Positions 26,120-34,556 of a DNA stretch of 64,000 nucleotides are shown here, piece after piece (position 1 is the stretch's first letter; the number at the start of each line of letters is the position of its first letter). The DNA comes from Ramlibacter pinisoli (GTDB lineage: Bacteria > Pseudomonadota > Gammaproteobacteria > Burkholderiales > Burkholderiaceae_C), in assembly GCF_009758015.1 (NCBI RefSeq), contig NZ_WSEL01000003.1:806001-870000 (forward strand), given 5' to 3'. The notes under the pieces were generated by a model. The model had not been told where the DNA came from and searched no databases. It was given only the letters and a program-made list of their open reading frames with translations. Both the position numbers and the translations under genes were made by a program.

Positions 26120-26914
26120 TCAGGCCGCCGGCCGTTCGCGCGCCTCGACGCGCACCGTCATGTCCTGGACTTCCAGCGCGCCGAAGCTCGACAGGAACGC
26201 GACATCGGTCGCATCGCGGCCGCAGGCCACCACGATGCGGCCGCCGCGCGGCTGCTCCTGGGTGGCGTCGAAGGTGTACCAGCGGTCGCCGACGAACACC
26301 TCGTACCAGGCATGCATGTCCATGGGGTCGAGCTGGTGGAGGTAGCCGACGACGAAGCGCGCCGGCATGCGCAGCGCGCGGCACAACGAGACGCCCACGT
26401 GGGCGAAGTCGCGGCAGACGCCGGCGCCCTGCTCCAGCGTGCGCAGCGCGTCGGTGGAGGCATCGCTGACCCCATATCGGTAGGCCAGCGTCTCGCGGAT
26501 CCAGTCGCGCACCCGTGACGCTTGCGGGTAGCCGGGCGCGCACCCCTGGACGATCTCGCGCGCCTGGTCCTCCATGGCGTCGCTCGGGCAGTAGCGGCTG
26601 GGCAGCAGGTACACCAGCGCGTCGTCGGGCAGCCGGTCGACCGCCGTCGCCGGCGCATGCACGTCGACGCTCACCATGTCGGCCACTTCGACCTCGGAGG
26701 TGACCGCCAGCCGCATCTCGCCGCGCGGGATCACGAAGCGCTGGCACAGGTTGCCGTAGCTGTCCAGGTATTCGCGCGCCGGAACCCAGGGCCACAGCTC
26801 GTAGCGCTGTCCCACCACCCACTGTTCCGGCCCGCTGCGCGGGCGCAGCATGGCCACGACGGGACAGTCCTGTTCGCACAGCACGCGGATGTCGGCCACG
26901 GACGTGAGCAGCAT
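26120..26914 (-). CDS. transglutaminase-like family protein
   Basis: A 264-residue cytoplasmic protein with a bacterial transglutaminase-like cysteine protease core. The catalytic triad is visible: Cys in QGAGVCRDFAHVGVSLCRAL, His in DPMDMHAWYEVF and Asp in WYTFDATQEQP. An N-terminal beta domain with VAMLRPRSGPEQWV precedes it, as in the SCO/YebA-like two-domain family. Such proteins often sit beside circularly permuted ATP-grasp genes, none of which is here. The ATG at 26914 gives MLLTSVADI; the frame extends further upstream without support. No signal sequence is present. Confidence 0.88.
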   Translation of the reverse strand: MLLTSVADIRVLCEQDCPVVAMLRPRSGPEQWVVGQRYELWPWVPAREYLDSYGNLCQRFVIPRGEMRLAVTSEVEVADMVSVDVHAPATAVDRLPDDALVYLLPSRYCPSDAMEDQAREIVQGCAPGYPQASRVRDWIRETLAYRYGVSDASTDALRTLEQGAGVCRDFAHVGVSLCRALRMPARFVVGYLHQLDPMDMHAWYEVFVGDRWYTFDATQEQPRGGRIVVACGRDATDVAFLSSFGALEVQDMTVRVEARERPAA

Positions 26915-27138
26915 GACCCCAATGCTGGCAAGGGACCGGCTCCTGCCCTGTCGGACGGCATGCCTGATCCGTGGCAGCAAGCGCCTAAGGCCGTGGTTGC
27001 GACGCGCCGCCCGGCCTCCGTCACTGGGGTTTGGCCCGGATGGACACCCGCCTGCCAGCGGCCCAAGATGCCGCGCAGCCCGACCGGAGCGTGTCCTACG
27101 CCCGGTCGCAGGGCTGCAACGACGAGGAGGAATCACCC

Positions 27139-28107
27139 ATGGCAGCGCGGCTCCTGCATGCATTCATGGCCGGCTTGCTGGCCGTCGCGGCGACGGTCGC
27201 CCAGGCCCAGGCCTGGCCCGGCCAGCCGATCCGCATCGTGGTGCCGTTCACGCCCGGCACCGGCATGGACACGATCGCCCGCACCATCCAGCCCAGGCTG
27301 AGCGAACGGCTGGGCCAGCCGGTGGTGGTGCAGAACTCGCCCGGCGCCAGCGGCAACATCGGCGCCGACCTGGTGGCCAAGGCGCCGGCCGACGGCTACA
27401 CGGTACTGATGGGGGCCAACACCATGCTGATCGCGTCGCAGCTCTACAAGGGCGTGCCATTCGATCCGGTAAAGGACTTCTCGGCCGTCTCGATGGCCGC
27501 CTACGGCACGCTGATGCTGGTGGCCAACCCGAAGACCCGCATCAGGTCGCTCCAGGACCTGGTGCGCACGGCCAGGGAGCAGCCGGGCCGCATCAGCTAC
27601 GGCTCGCCCGGCGTGGGCACGCCGCACCACATGGCGATGGAGCTGTTCAAGAGCCAGGCCGGCGTGTTCATGCTGCACGTGCCCTACAAGGGGACGTCGG
27701 GCTACGTGCAGGACCTGCTGTCGGGCGAGGTGAACGTGGGTTTCCTGCCGGTCCACGTGGCACAGGGCTTCGTGGCCAGCGGCAAGCTGGTGTCGCTGGC
27801 GGTCGGCAGCAGTGCCCGGCATCCGGTGGCGCCCGATGTGCCGACCATCGAGGAGCTGGGCCTCAAGGCCGTCAACGTGGACATGTGGTACGCCTTCTTC
27901 CTGCCGGCCCGCGCACCCGCACCGGTGGTTGCGCGCCTCCAGGGCGAGTTGGACGCCATCCTGAAGCTGCCCGACGTCAAGGGCGTGCTGGCCAAGGCCG
28001 GCCTCGACGCGGCCTCGTCCACCCCGGCGCAGCTGGCCGACGTGGTCGACAAGGACTATGCCCGTTGGGGCAATGTGATCCGCCGCAACGGCATCCGCGC
28101 CGAATAG
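27139..28107 (+). CDS. Bug-family substrate-binding protein (stand-alone)
   Basis: A 322-residue periplasmic Bug protein, the seventh in the window and the only one on the plus strand. The signal peptide is MAARLLHAFMAGLLAVAATV with cleavage after AQA. The ligand loop is IVVPFTPGTGMDTIART, the hinge MLHVPYKGTSGY, and the late segment VAPDVPTIEELGLKAVNV. A GAGGAGGAA site precedes the ATG at 27139. No enzyme or regulator is adjacent, and the 224-base gap before it contains no clear promoter. The ligand is unknown. Confidence 0.93.
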   Translation: MAARLLHAFMAGLLAVAATVAQAQAWPGQPIRIVVPFTPGTGMDTIARTIQPRLSERLGQPVVVQNSPGASGNIGADLVAKAPADGYTVLMGANTMLIASQLYKGVPFDPVKDFSAVSMAAYGTLMLVANPKTRIRSLQDLVRTAREQPGRISYGSPGVGTPHHMAMELFKSQAGVFMLHVPYKGTSGYVQDLLSGEVNVGFLPVHVAQGFVASGKLVSLAVGSSARHPVAPDVPTIEELGLKAVNVDMWYAFFLPARAPAPVVARLQGELDAILKLPDVKGVLAKAGLDAASSTPAQLADVVDKDYARWGNVIRRNGIRAE

Positions 28108-28372
28108 GCCTGCCTCAACAGGCAACAAGCGCACGGATTTGCAACCGTCGCGCTGGTGGCGCGGGAATCGGCCACGGGGCCGGGCGATCGGCGCAACAGC
28201 CGGCACCGCCCGCCGACGGGCGGCAGGGCCGGATCGTTTCTAATACGGGTCGGGCAGCAGCCTCATCAGGGAGCGCCCCGCCGCGGCTGGTCCGCTGGCC
28301 GGCCCGGCCGGGACCCCGGCCCGCCAGGCGCTTCGCCCCACTCTCCACGAAAAACCTGGATTCCGCCCCGCG

Positions 28373-29059
28373 GTGCAAAGGACCGTTTTCTTGCAGAGCA
28401 CCTTCAGCAGTTCGAGGCTCGTCCGCCTGCTCGGCGAATGGACCCCGGTGGACACCGAGCCACCGGGCATGGACGTGGCCGAACGGCTGGGCCTGTGGCT
28501 GAACGCGTTCGATGCCATCGGCCTGCAGGCGGCCCACCAGTCGATCCGTGCCATCGAGGCGGCGACCCCGCGCGAGCGGGCCGGTGCCGCCGGACCGGCC
28601 GCCGGCACGCTGGCCGGCGACCTGCAGAAGCTGCGCGCCACCCTGGCCCAGGCGGTCGCGCAGCCGGTGGAGGACGACGGCACCCTGGCGCCCTACCAGC
28701 AGCGCCACCAGAAGCTGCAGCGCGACATGGAGCAGCTGATCCCCCCGTTTCGCGACCATGCGCGCCAGGTCCTGGGCCGCGCCTCGCCGCGCCTGCGGCA
28801 ACTCGCCGCCCTGGACGCCGTGCTGGAACGGGCGCTGGCCGCCCGCGAACAGAAGGTCCTGCCCTCGGTGGGCACGCACCTGCAGCGGCGCTTCCAGCAC
28901 CTGCGCCGCACGCAGCCGCAGGACGCCGAGCCGGGCGCCTGGCTGGACACCTTCCGCCAGGACTGGCGCCAGGCGCTGCTGGCCGAACTCGATGTGCGCC
29001 TGGAACCCGTCGCGGGCCTGGTCGACGCACTGAACAACCCCTCGAAGCATCCGGAATGA
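28373..29059 (+). CDS. DUF3348-family protein (first gene of motor-like operon)
   Basis: A 228-residue cytoplasmic protein with no signal peptide, rich in helices (TFSSSRLVRLLGEW near the start, then LQKLRATLAQAV, YQQRHQKLQRDMEQLIPPF and FRQDWRQALLAELDVRLEPV). It matches what I know as the Burkholderiales DUF3348 family; no enzymatic motif is visible. The only plausible starts are GTG at 28373 or TTG at 28391. Its stop overlaps the start of the DUF802 gene by four bases (ATGA), so it should be made with the membrane proteins that follow. A role as cytosolic partner of the motor-like complex is inferred from this alone. Confidence 0.82.
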   Translation: MQRTVFLQSTFSSSRLVRLLGEWTPVDTEPPGMDVAERLGLWLNAFDAIGLQAAHQSIRAIEAATPRERAGAAGPAAGTLAGDLQKLRATLAQAVAQPVEDDGTLAPYQQRHQKLQRDMEQLIPPFRDHARQVLGRASPRLRQLAALDAVLERALAAREQKVLPSVGTHLQRRFQHLRRTQPQDAEPGAWLDTFRQDWRQALLAELDVRLEPVAGLVDALNNPSKHPE

Positions 29060-31224
29060 GCAAACGATCTTTCGCCCTCGCCTTCGCCGTCGGCCTGCTG
29101 GCCATCGCCTGGGTCGGCTCGGGCTTCGTCGGCTCGGGCAGCTGGCTGGCCCTGGCCATGACCGCCGTGATCGGCGCCGTCTACCTGGTGGGCGCGGCCG
29201 AACTGCGGCAGTTCCGCGCCGGCACGGCCGCCCTGGCCACGGCGCTGGCCGACATCCCGCAACCGCTGCCCGCGCTGCCCGACTGGCTGGAGCGCGTGCC
29301 CGGCACGCTGCGCGGCGCGGTGCGCCAGCGCATCGAGGGCGAGCGCGGCGCCCTGCCCGGCCCCGCCCTCACGCCCTACCTGGTGGGCCTGCTGGTCATG
29401 CTGGGCATGCTGGGCACCTTCCTGGGCATGGTGGTCACCTTCAGGGGCGCGGTGTTCGCGCTGGAAGGCTCGACCGACCTGCAGGCCATCCGCTCGGCGC
29501 TGGCCGAGCCCATCCGCGGCCTCGGGCTCTCGTTCGGCACCTCGGTCGCCGGCGTCGCGGCCTCGGCGATGCTGGGCCTGTTGTCCACCATGGCGCGGCG
29601 CGAGCGGCTGGAGGTGGCCCGCCTGCTCGACCAGCGCAGCGCCACGGTGTTCCAGCCGTTCTCGCTGGTGCACCAGCGGCAGGAGACGTTCCGCGCGCTG
29701 CAGCAGCAGGCCCACGCCCTGCCGGCGCTGGTGGTCCAGCTCGAGGGGCTGGCCGAGCGCCTGGAGGCCCGCGGCCGCCAGCTCGACGAGCAGCTGCTGG
29801 CGCGCCAGGGCGACTTCCACCGCGAGGCCGCCCTGGCCTATGGGCAACTGGCCGATCGCGTCGGGACCTCGCTGCGGGACAGCCTGACGGCGGGCGCGCA
29901 GGCCGCCGGCGACAGCATCCGCCCGGTGGTCGAGTCGGCCATGCAGCGCATCGTGCAGGACAGCGAGCGGCTCCATGCGCGCCTGGGCGATGTCGCCACG
30001 GCGCAGGTCGATGCGCTGTCGCAGCAGTTCGGCGCCACCGGCCGCTCGCTGTCGGACGCCTGGACCACCGCCCTGCACGAGCAGGCGCGCAGCAGCCAGG
30101 CGTCGGCGGCAGGATTGCAGGAGGCGCTGGACGCCTTCAGCAGCACCTTCGAGCAGCGCAGCACGGCGCTGCTGGCGTCGGTCGACGACCGGCTCGCGCA
30201 CACCCAGGCCGACCAGGCCGCGCTCGAGCAGCAGCGGTTGCAGGCCTGGACGCAGTCGCTGGAGGCCATGGCCCGCAGCCTGGAAGACCAGTGGCGCCAG
30301 GTCGGCGACCAGGTCATGGCGCAGCAACAGGCGGCCGGGGCCGCCCTGGAAGCCACGGCCGGCGCCATCGCCCGCCAGGCCGGCGAGCAGGCCGCGCAGG
30401 CGGCCCGGCTGCTCGACGACTCGGGCCAGCTGGTGCGCGCGCGCGCCGACACCGAGGCGCGCTGGATCGAGCAGCATGGCGAGCGCATGGACCAGCTCGC
30501 GGGCCTGTGGCGCACCGAACTGGCGGCGCTGCGGCAGGAGGAGTCGGCGCGCGGCCAGGCCGCGGTGGACCGGCTCGGCGAGCTGCAGGCCGCCGTGGCG
30601 CAGCACCTGGCCACGCTGGGCGCGGCGCTGGAGGCGCCGATCACCCGCCTGCTGAACACCGCCTCGGAAGTGCCGCAGGCCGCCGCCGGCGTGATCTCGC
30701 AGCTGCGGCTGGAAATGAGCCGGGTCGCCGAGCACGACAACCTGGCGCTGCAGGAGCGCACCGCCCTGCTCGAGCAGCTCGGCACGCTGCTGCAGGCCGT
30801 CAACCAGGCCTCGGGCGAGCAGCGCGCCGCCATCGAGGCGCTGGTGGGCTCCGCGGCGTCGGTGCTGGAGCAGGCCGGCCAGCGCTTCGCCGAGGTGCTG
30901 GAAGCACAGGCCGGCCGGGCCGCCGACGCGGCGGCGCACATCGCGGCCGGCTCGCTCGAATTGGCCGGCGTCGCCGAGGCGTTCGGCGCCGGCGTGCAGC
31001 TGTTCCAGGCCAGCAACGACAAGCTCACCGACGGGCTGGCGCGCATCGAGGCCTCGCTGTCCCGCTCGACGGCCCGCAGCGACGAGCAGCTGGCCTACTA
31101 CGTGGCGCAGGCGCGCGAGGTCATCGACCTGAGCATCGCCTCGCAGCAGGGGCTGGTCGAGAAGGTGCGGCAGCTGCAGGGCAAGCCCGGCAAGGCGCTG
31201 GCGATGGCCGAGGGGACCGCCTGA
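29056..31224 (+). CDS. DUF802 membrane protein, MotA/TolQ/ZorA-like stator subunit with long coiled-coil tail
   Basis: A 722-residue inner-membrane protein. Two N-terminal membrane helices (about 7-23 and 30-48) are followed by two more (about 107-129 and 153-178). The latter pair carries the signature of ion-driven motor stators: GMLGTFLGMVVTF and LSFGTSVAGVAASAMLGLL, as in MotA, TolQ, ExbB and ZorA. Residues 180-722 are a long, almost continuous Ala/Gln/Glu-rich coiled coil predicted to lie in the cytoplasm. Length and layout resemble ZorA of Zorya systems (about 730 residues). It is coupled to DUF3348 by ATGA and to the OmpA gene by TGATG. Confidence 0.88.
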   Translation: MSKRSFALAFAVGLLAIAWVGSGFVGSGSWLALAMTAVIGAVYLVGAAELRQFRAGTAALATALADIPQPLPALPDWLERVPGTLRGAVRQRIEGERGALPGPALTPYLVGLLVMLGMLGTFLGMVVTFRGAVFALEGSTDLQAIRSALAEPIRGLGLSFGTSVAGVAASAMLGLLSTMARRERLEVARLLDQRSATVFQPFSLVHQRQETFRALQQQAHALPALVVQLEGLAERLEARGRQLDEQLLARQGDFHREAALAYGQLADRVGTSLRDSLTAGAQAAGDSIRPVVESAMQRIVQDSERLHARLGDVATAQVDALSQQFGATGRSLSDAWTTALHEQARSSQASAAGLQEALDAFSSTFEQRSTALLASVDDRLAHTQADQAALEQQRLQAWTQSLEAMARSLEDQWRQVGDQVMAQQQAAGAALEATAGAIARQAGEQAAQAARLLDDSGQLVRARADTEARWIEQHGERMDQLAGLWRTELAALRQEESARGQAAVDRLGELQAAVAQHLATLGAALEAPITRLLNTASEVPQAAAGVISQLRLEMSRVAEHDNLALQERTALLEQLGTLLQAVNQASGEQRAAIEALVGSAASVLEQAGQRFAEVLEAQAGRAADAAAHIAAGSLELAGVAEAFGAGVQLFQASNDKLTDGLARIEASLSRSTARSDEQLAYYVAQAREVIDLSIASQQGLVEKVRQLQGKPGKALAMAEGTA

Positions 31225-31889
31225 TGCTGGAGCTGGAGGACAGCGAAGCCGCCCAGCAGGCCACGCCCGTCTGGGCCGTCTTCGGCGACCTGATGTCCGG
31301 CCTGGTGGGCGCCTTCGTGCTGGTGCTGGTGGGCCTGCTGGTGGTGCAGATGGACCTGGTCGGCACCCTGCAGGCCGAGGTGGAGAAGCGCCGCATCGAG
31401 GAGCAGCGCCGCATCGCGCTGGAGAAGGCGCTGGCGATCCCGCTGGCCTCGGGCCGCGTCACGCTGAACGACGGGCGCATCGGCATCAGCGGCAGCGTGC
31501 TGTTCCCGGTCAACTCCGACCAGCTGCGCGGCGAGGGGCGGCAGCTGCTGCGCAGCTTGGTGCACCCGCTGCGGGTCTACCTGGGCGAGCGCAACGAGAT
31601 GCTGATGGTGAGCGGGTTCACCGACGACAAGCCCGTCTCCGAACACAACCGCCGCTTCGCCGACAACCTGGAGCTGTCGGCGCAGCGCGCCCTGACCGTG
31701 ACCCGCGCGCTGATCGAGGAAGGCATGCCCTCGTCGCAGGTGTTCGCCGCCGCCTTCGGGGCCGAGCAGCCGGTGGCCACGAACCGCAGCGACGAGGGCC
31801 GCGCCCTGAACCGCCGGGTGGAAATGGCGCCGGTGCCCCGCACCGCCGGCGCCCAGGCGCCCGCCGCGCCGGCCGCCGCCAGCCGATGA
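31224..31889 (+). CDS. OmpA-family MotB/ZorB-like protein
   Basis: A 221-residue membrane-anchored protein. A short cytoplasmic leader precedes a single membrane helix (about 20-44) that starts PVWAVFGDLMSGLVGAF. Asp22 in this helix occupies the place of the ion-carrying aspartate of MotB, TolR and ZorB. A charged stalk (EVEKRRIEEQRRIALEKAL) leads to an OmpA-type peptidoglycan-binding domain (GSVLFPVNSDQLRGEGRQLL, MVSGFTDDKPV, NRRVEMAPV). It should pair with the DUF802 protein as the plug and cell-wall anchor of a 5:2-type motor. It is the third of four coupled genes. Confidence 0.88.
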   Translation: MLELEDSEAAQQATPVWAVFGDLMSGLVGAFVLVLVGLLVVQMDLVGTLQAEVEKRRIEEQRRIALEKALAIPLASGRVTLNDGRIGISGSVLFPVNSDQLRGEGRQLLRSLVHPLRVYLGERNEMLMVSGFTDDKPVSEHNRRFADNLELSAQRALTVTRALIEEGMPSSQVFAAAFGAEQPVATNRSDEGRALNRRVEMAPVPRTAGAQAPAAPAAASR

Positions 31890-32566
31890 CCGGATCGACG
31901 TCCGCCGCTCCTCCCGACACGCAGGACGCCGACGCAGCCCTGCAGGCGACGCTGGCCGCCTGGCGCAGCGCGGGCGCCTGGCGCCTGGACCCGGCGCGCT
32001 TCCATGCGCTGGAGGCGCTGGCGCGCCGCCTGCCCGGCCAGCCCGAGCCGGTGCGGCGCCTGCTCCAGTCCAGGCTGCAGGCCGCCGTGTCCGCCTACGC
32101 CGCGCGCGTCGCCACGGCCGGACCGCCGGCGCCCGCCGCGCCGCGTCGCGCGCCGGCGGCGGCGCCTGGCTGCGTGCCGCTGGCGCAGCTCAATGCCTAC
32201 ATCCGCACCCTGCGGCCGGTCGCACCGGCCATGCCGGTACCGCACGGCGCCGAGGAGCCGAACGAGCTGGCCAGCGTGCGCCGGTTCCGCCGCGCCTGGT
32301 CGAGCAGCCGCACCCAGGACCAGCTGGAACAGGCGGTCTCGCGCCAGCCCGCCAACGCCGGACCGCTCAACTCGCATCGGCTGGTGCTGCAGTCACTGGC
32401 CCTGATGGGCGAGGTGTCGACCGACTACCTGCGCCGCTTCCTGCTGCACGTCGAGACGCTGCAGTGGCTGGAACGCGCCGCCGACTTGCCGCGGCCGGCC
32501 CCGGCCAGGAGCGCGAAGACGGTCAAGGGCACCAAGGTGACGGGTCGGAAGCCCCGCAAGGCCTGA
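31886..32566 (+). CDS. DUF2894-family protein (last gene of motor-like operon)
   Basis: A 226-residue cytoplasmic protein with the conserved core PLAQLNAYIRTLRPV, then ASVRRFRRAWSSSRTQDQLE, QAVSRQPANAGPLNSHRLVL and LRRFLLHVETLQWLERA. This corresponds to DUF2894. The C-terminal tail is lysine-rich. It overlaps the OmpA gene by four bases (ATGA). No catalytic motif is evident; the SRTQDQLEQA and NSHRLVLQSL blocks resemble those in proteins always found beside DUF802 and DUF3348. It may be an effector or regulator of the motor; nothing in the sequence proves it. Confidence 0.82.
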   Translation: MTGSTSAAPPDTQDADAALQATLAAWRSAGAWRLDPARFHALEALARRLPGQPEPVRRLLQSRLQAAVSAYAARVATAGPPAPAAPRRAPAAAPGCVPLAQLNAYIRTLRPVAPAMPVPHGAEEPNELASVRRFRRAWSSSRTQDQLEQAVSRQPANAGPLNSHRLVLQSLALMGEVSTDYLRRFLLHVETLQWLERAADLPRPAPARSAKTVKGTKVTGRKPRKA

Positions 32567-32675
32567 GGGGCGCTGCGCCGCCGGGGCGCCCCCGATCGGG
32601 TCGGGCTGCGCCGGTGCGCGAGACGTCCCGGGACGGGGCCCGCGCCGGCGATCGTGGGCCGCTACAGGCGGCGCG

Positions 32676-32792
32676 TCACCACCACAAGGCGACCATCAGG
32701 GCCGCCCAGACGACCAGGGCTCCGGCCACGCCGGTCCAGAAGTAGGGCGTTCCCACCAGTCCGACGTCCTCGGGGCCATGCCTGTCCCACAT
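32676..32792 (-). CDS. 38-residue single-pass membrane protein
   Basis: A small gene with a strong AGGAGG ribosome site 8 bases before its ATG at 32792, encoding a short polar leader (MWDRHGPEDVGLVGTPYFW) and one hydrophobic helix of about 19 residues ending VALWW. A stop follows directly. Size, site and helix argue for a real membrane microprotein. The family is not recognised. It lies alone between the motor-like operon and a short plus-strand gene. Confidence 0.65.
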   Translation of the reverse strand: MWDRHGPEDVGLVGTPYFWTGVAGALVVWAALMVALWW

Positions 32793-32972
32793 GATGCGAC
32801 CTCCTGCTGCGACAAGCCATGGTCGGCACGGCCGCGCCTGGCCGACGTAGGACGCGGTTGGCGGCGTGCGTGCGTGCGGAACGTCAACCGTGGCGCGGGC
32901 GCGGCGGCGTCCTACGCGAGTCGCATCCCTCGGCGACTACCGCTCAGGCACCCGTCTTGCCACCATTGCACG

Positions 32973-33248
32973 GTGAATCAAGACATCAGCCCGAACGAGA
33001 GCCTCCTGCTGGCCAACCTGCTGCGCGCCAGCGGCCGCGACCCCGACAGTTTTTCGGCCGTCGTGCAGTCCGACGGCCTGGTGCGCGTGACCGGCCCCCG
33101 CGGCACCGCCTTCTATCCGCGCACCAACTGGTTCACCCGCTTCAGCCGCCACCTGGACAAGTCGTTCTTCGATCCCGCGGTGCCGGCCCCGGCCGGGCCG
33201 CGCCTGGAGCGCAAGGGCGCGTTCGCCGAGGACGGCGTCCCGGCCTGA
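32973..33248 (+). CDS. small hypothetical protein
   Basis: A 91-residue frame with a GTG start at 32973 (MNQDISPNESLLLANLLRAS when initiated). It continues with DGLVRVTGPRGTAFYPRTNW, TRFSRHLDKSFFDP and a proline and alanine-rich tail. Internal periodicity and balanced composition suggest a real protein. There is no signal peptide or membrane helix. No strong ribosome site is seen. The family is not recognised. It ends 69 bases before the MFS transporter on the same strand, with which it could be transcribed. Confidence 0.6.
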   Translation: MNQDISPNESLLLANLLRASGRDPDSFSAVVQSDGLVRVTGPRGTAFYPRTNWFTRFSRHLDKSFFDPAVPAPAGPRLERKGAFAEDGVPA

Positions 33249-33317
33249 GCCAGCCCGGCCGTACGATGCCGGCATGAACGTCCCGCCCGCCCGCCGCGCG
33301 CCCACTTCCTTTCCCGC

Positions 33318-34556
33318 ATGAACCCCGACGCCGCGACGCTCTGGCGCGCGCCGGCGTGGGCGCTGGCCGTGCTGCTGGCGGTGCTGGGCATGCTGGGGCC
33401 GTTCTCGATCGACACCTACATCCCGGCCTTCGCGGGCATCGGCGCCGCGATCGGCGCCACGCCGGTCCAGATGCAGCAGACGCTGTCGGCCTACCTGTTC
33501 GGCTTCGCGTTCATGAACCTCTTCCATGGTGCGCTGGCCGACAGCTTCGGCCGGCGGCCAGTGGTGCTGTGGGGGCTGGCGGTGTTCACGCTCGCCTCGG
33601 CCGGCTGCGCCCTGTCGCAGACCATCGGCCAGCTGGTGGCCTTCCGGGCGCTGCAGGGCCTGTCGACCGGCGCCGGCATCGTCGTCTCGCGCGCGGTCAT
33701 CCGCGACATGTTCCCGCCGGCCCAGGCCCAGAAGGTGATGAGCCAGGTGACGATCTACTTCGGCGTGGCGCCGGCGGTCGCGCCCATCATCGGCGGCTGG
33801 CTGTTCGTGCATGCCGGCTGGCACGCCATCTTCTGGTTCCTCACCGCGGTCGGCGCGGTGCTGTTCGCCGCCAACGCCCGGCTGCTGCCCGAGACCCTGC
33901 ACCACGACCACCGCCAGCCGTTCCGGGCGCGCAACCTGCTGGCCGGCTATGCCCAGCTGGGCGCCAACCCGCGCTTCCTGCTGCTCGCACTGGCCAGCGG
34001 CGTGCCCTTCAACGGCATGTTCCTCTACGTGCTGTCGGCGCCCGAGTTCCTGGGCACGCACCTGCAGCTGGCGCCGACCCAGTTCTTCTGGTTCTTCATC
34101 CTGTCGATCGGCGGGATCATGGGCGGCGCCTGGGCCAGCGGCCGGCTGGCCGGGCGCATCGCGCCCAAGACGCAGATCCGCCACGGCTTCGTGGTGATGC
34201 TGGCGGTGTCGCTGCTGAACGTGGCGGCCAACCTCCTGTTCGCGCCCCAGGCCTGGTGGGCGCTGCCGCCGATCGCGGTGTTCGGCTTCGGCTGGTCGCT
34301 GATGGTGCCGGTGGTCACGCTGCTGGCGCTGGACCTGAACCCGCAGCGGCGCGGGCTGGCATCCTCGCTGCAGGCCGTGATCGGCTCCACGGCCAACGGG
34401 ATCGTGGCCGGCGCGATCGCGCCGCTGGTCATGCACTCGACCCGGCTGCTCGCGATCACCTCGCTGCTGATGATGGGGATCGGCCTGGTGGCCTGGATCT
34501 ATGTCCACCACCGCTGGCCGGAGATCGGCCGCCACGCGGCCGCCCAGGTCAGTTGA
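33318..34556 (+). CDS. Bcr/CflA-family multidrug efflux MFS transporter
   Basis: A 412-residue inner-membrane antiporter with twelve hydrophobic segments, exporting drugs or small solutes with proton motive force. TM1 carries the family mark GPFSIDTYIPAF. Motif A in the 2-3 loop is GALADSFGRRPVVLWG. RALQGLSTGAGIVVSRAVIRD (motif B) follows in TM4, and PxxGG-like PIIGGWLF in TM5. There is no substrate clue. Its last 8 bases overlap the end of the convergent secreted-protein gene. Confidence 0.93.
   Translation: MNPDAATLWRAPAWALAVLLAVLGMLGPFSIDTYIPAFAGIGAAIGATPVQMQQTLSAYLFGFAFMNLFHGALADSFGRRPVVLWGLAVFTLASAGCALSQTIGQLVAFRALQGLSTGAGIVVSRAVIRDMFPPAQAQKVMSQVTIYFGVAPAVAPIIGGWLFVHAGWHAIFWFLTAVGAVLFAANARLLPETLHHDHRQPFRARNLLAGYAQLGANPRFLLLALASGVPFNGMFLYVLSAPEFLGTHLQLAPTQFFWFFILSIGGIMGGAWASGRLAGRIAPKTQIRHGFVVMLAVSLLNVAANLLFAPQAWWALPPIAVFGFGWSLMVPVVTLLALDLNPQRRGLASSLQAVIGSTANGIVAGAIAPLVMHSTRLLAITSLLMMGIGLVAWIYVHHRWPEIGRHAAAQVS

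Noticed and set aside
28693..30939. Long minus-strand frame of 748 codons opposite the DUF802 gene
   Set aside because: Arises from the biased codons of the coiled-coil tail; no ribosome site and no domain.
28373..32566. Calling the motor-like operon a Zorya defence system
   Set aside because: Only the ZorA/ZorB-like pair is recognisable; no ZorC, ZorD or ZorE and no neighbouring defence genes.
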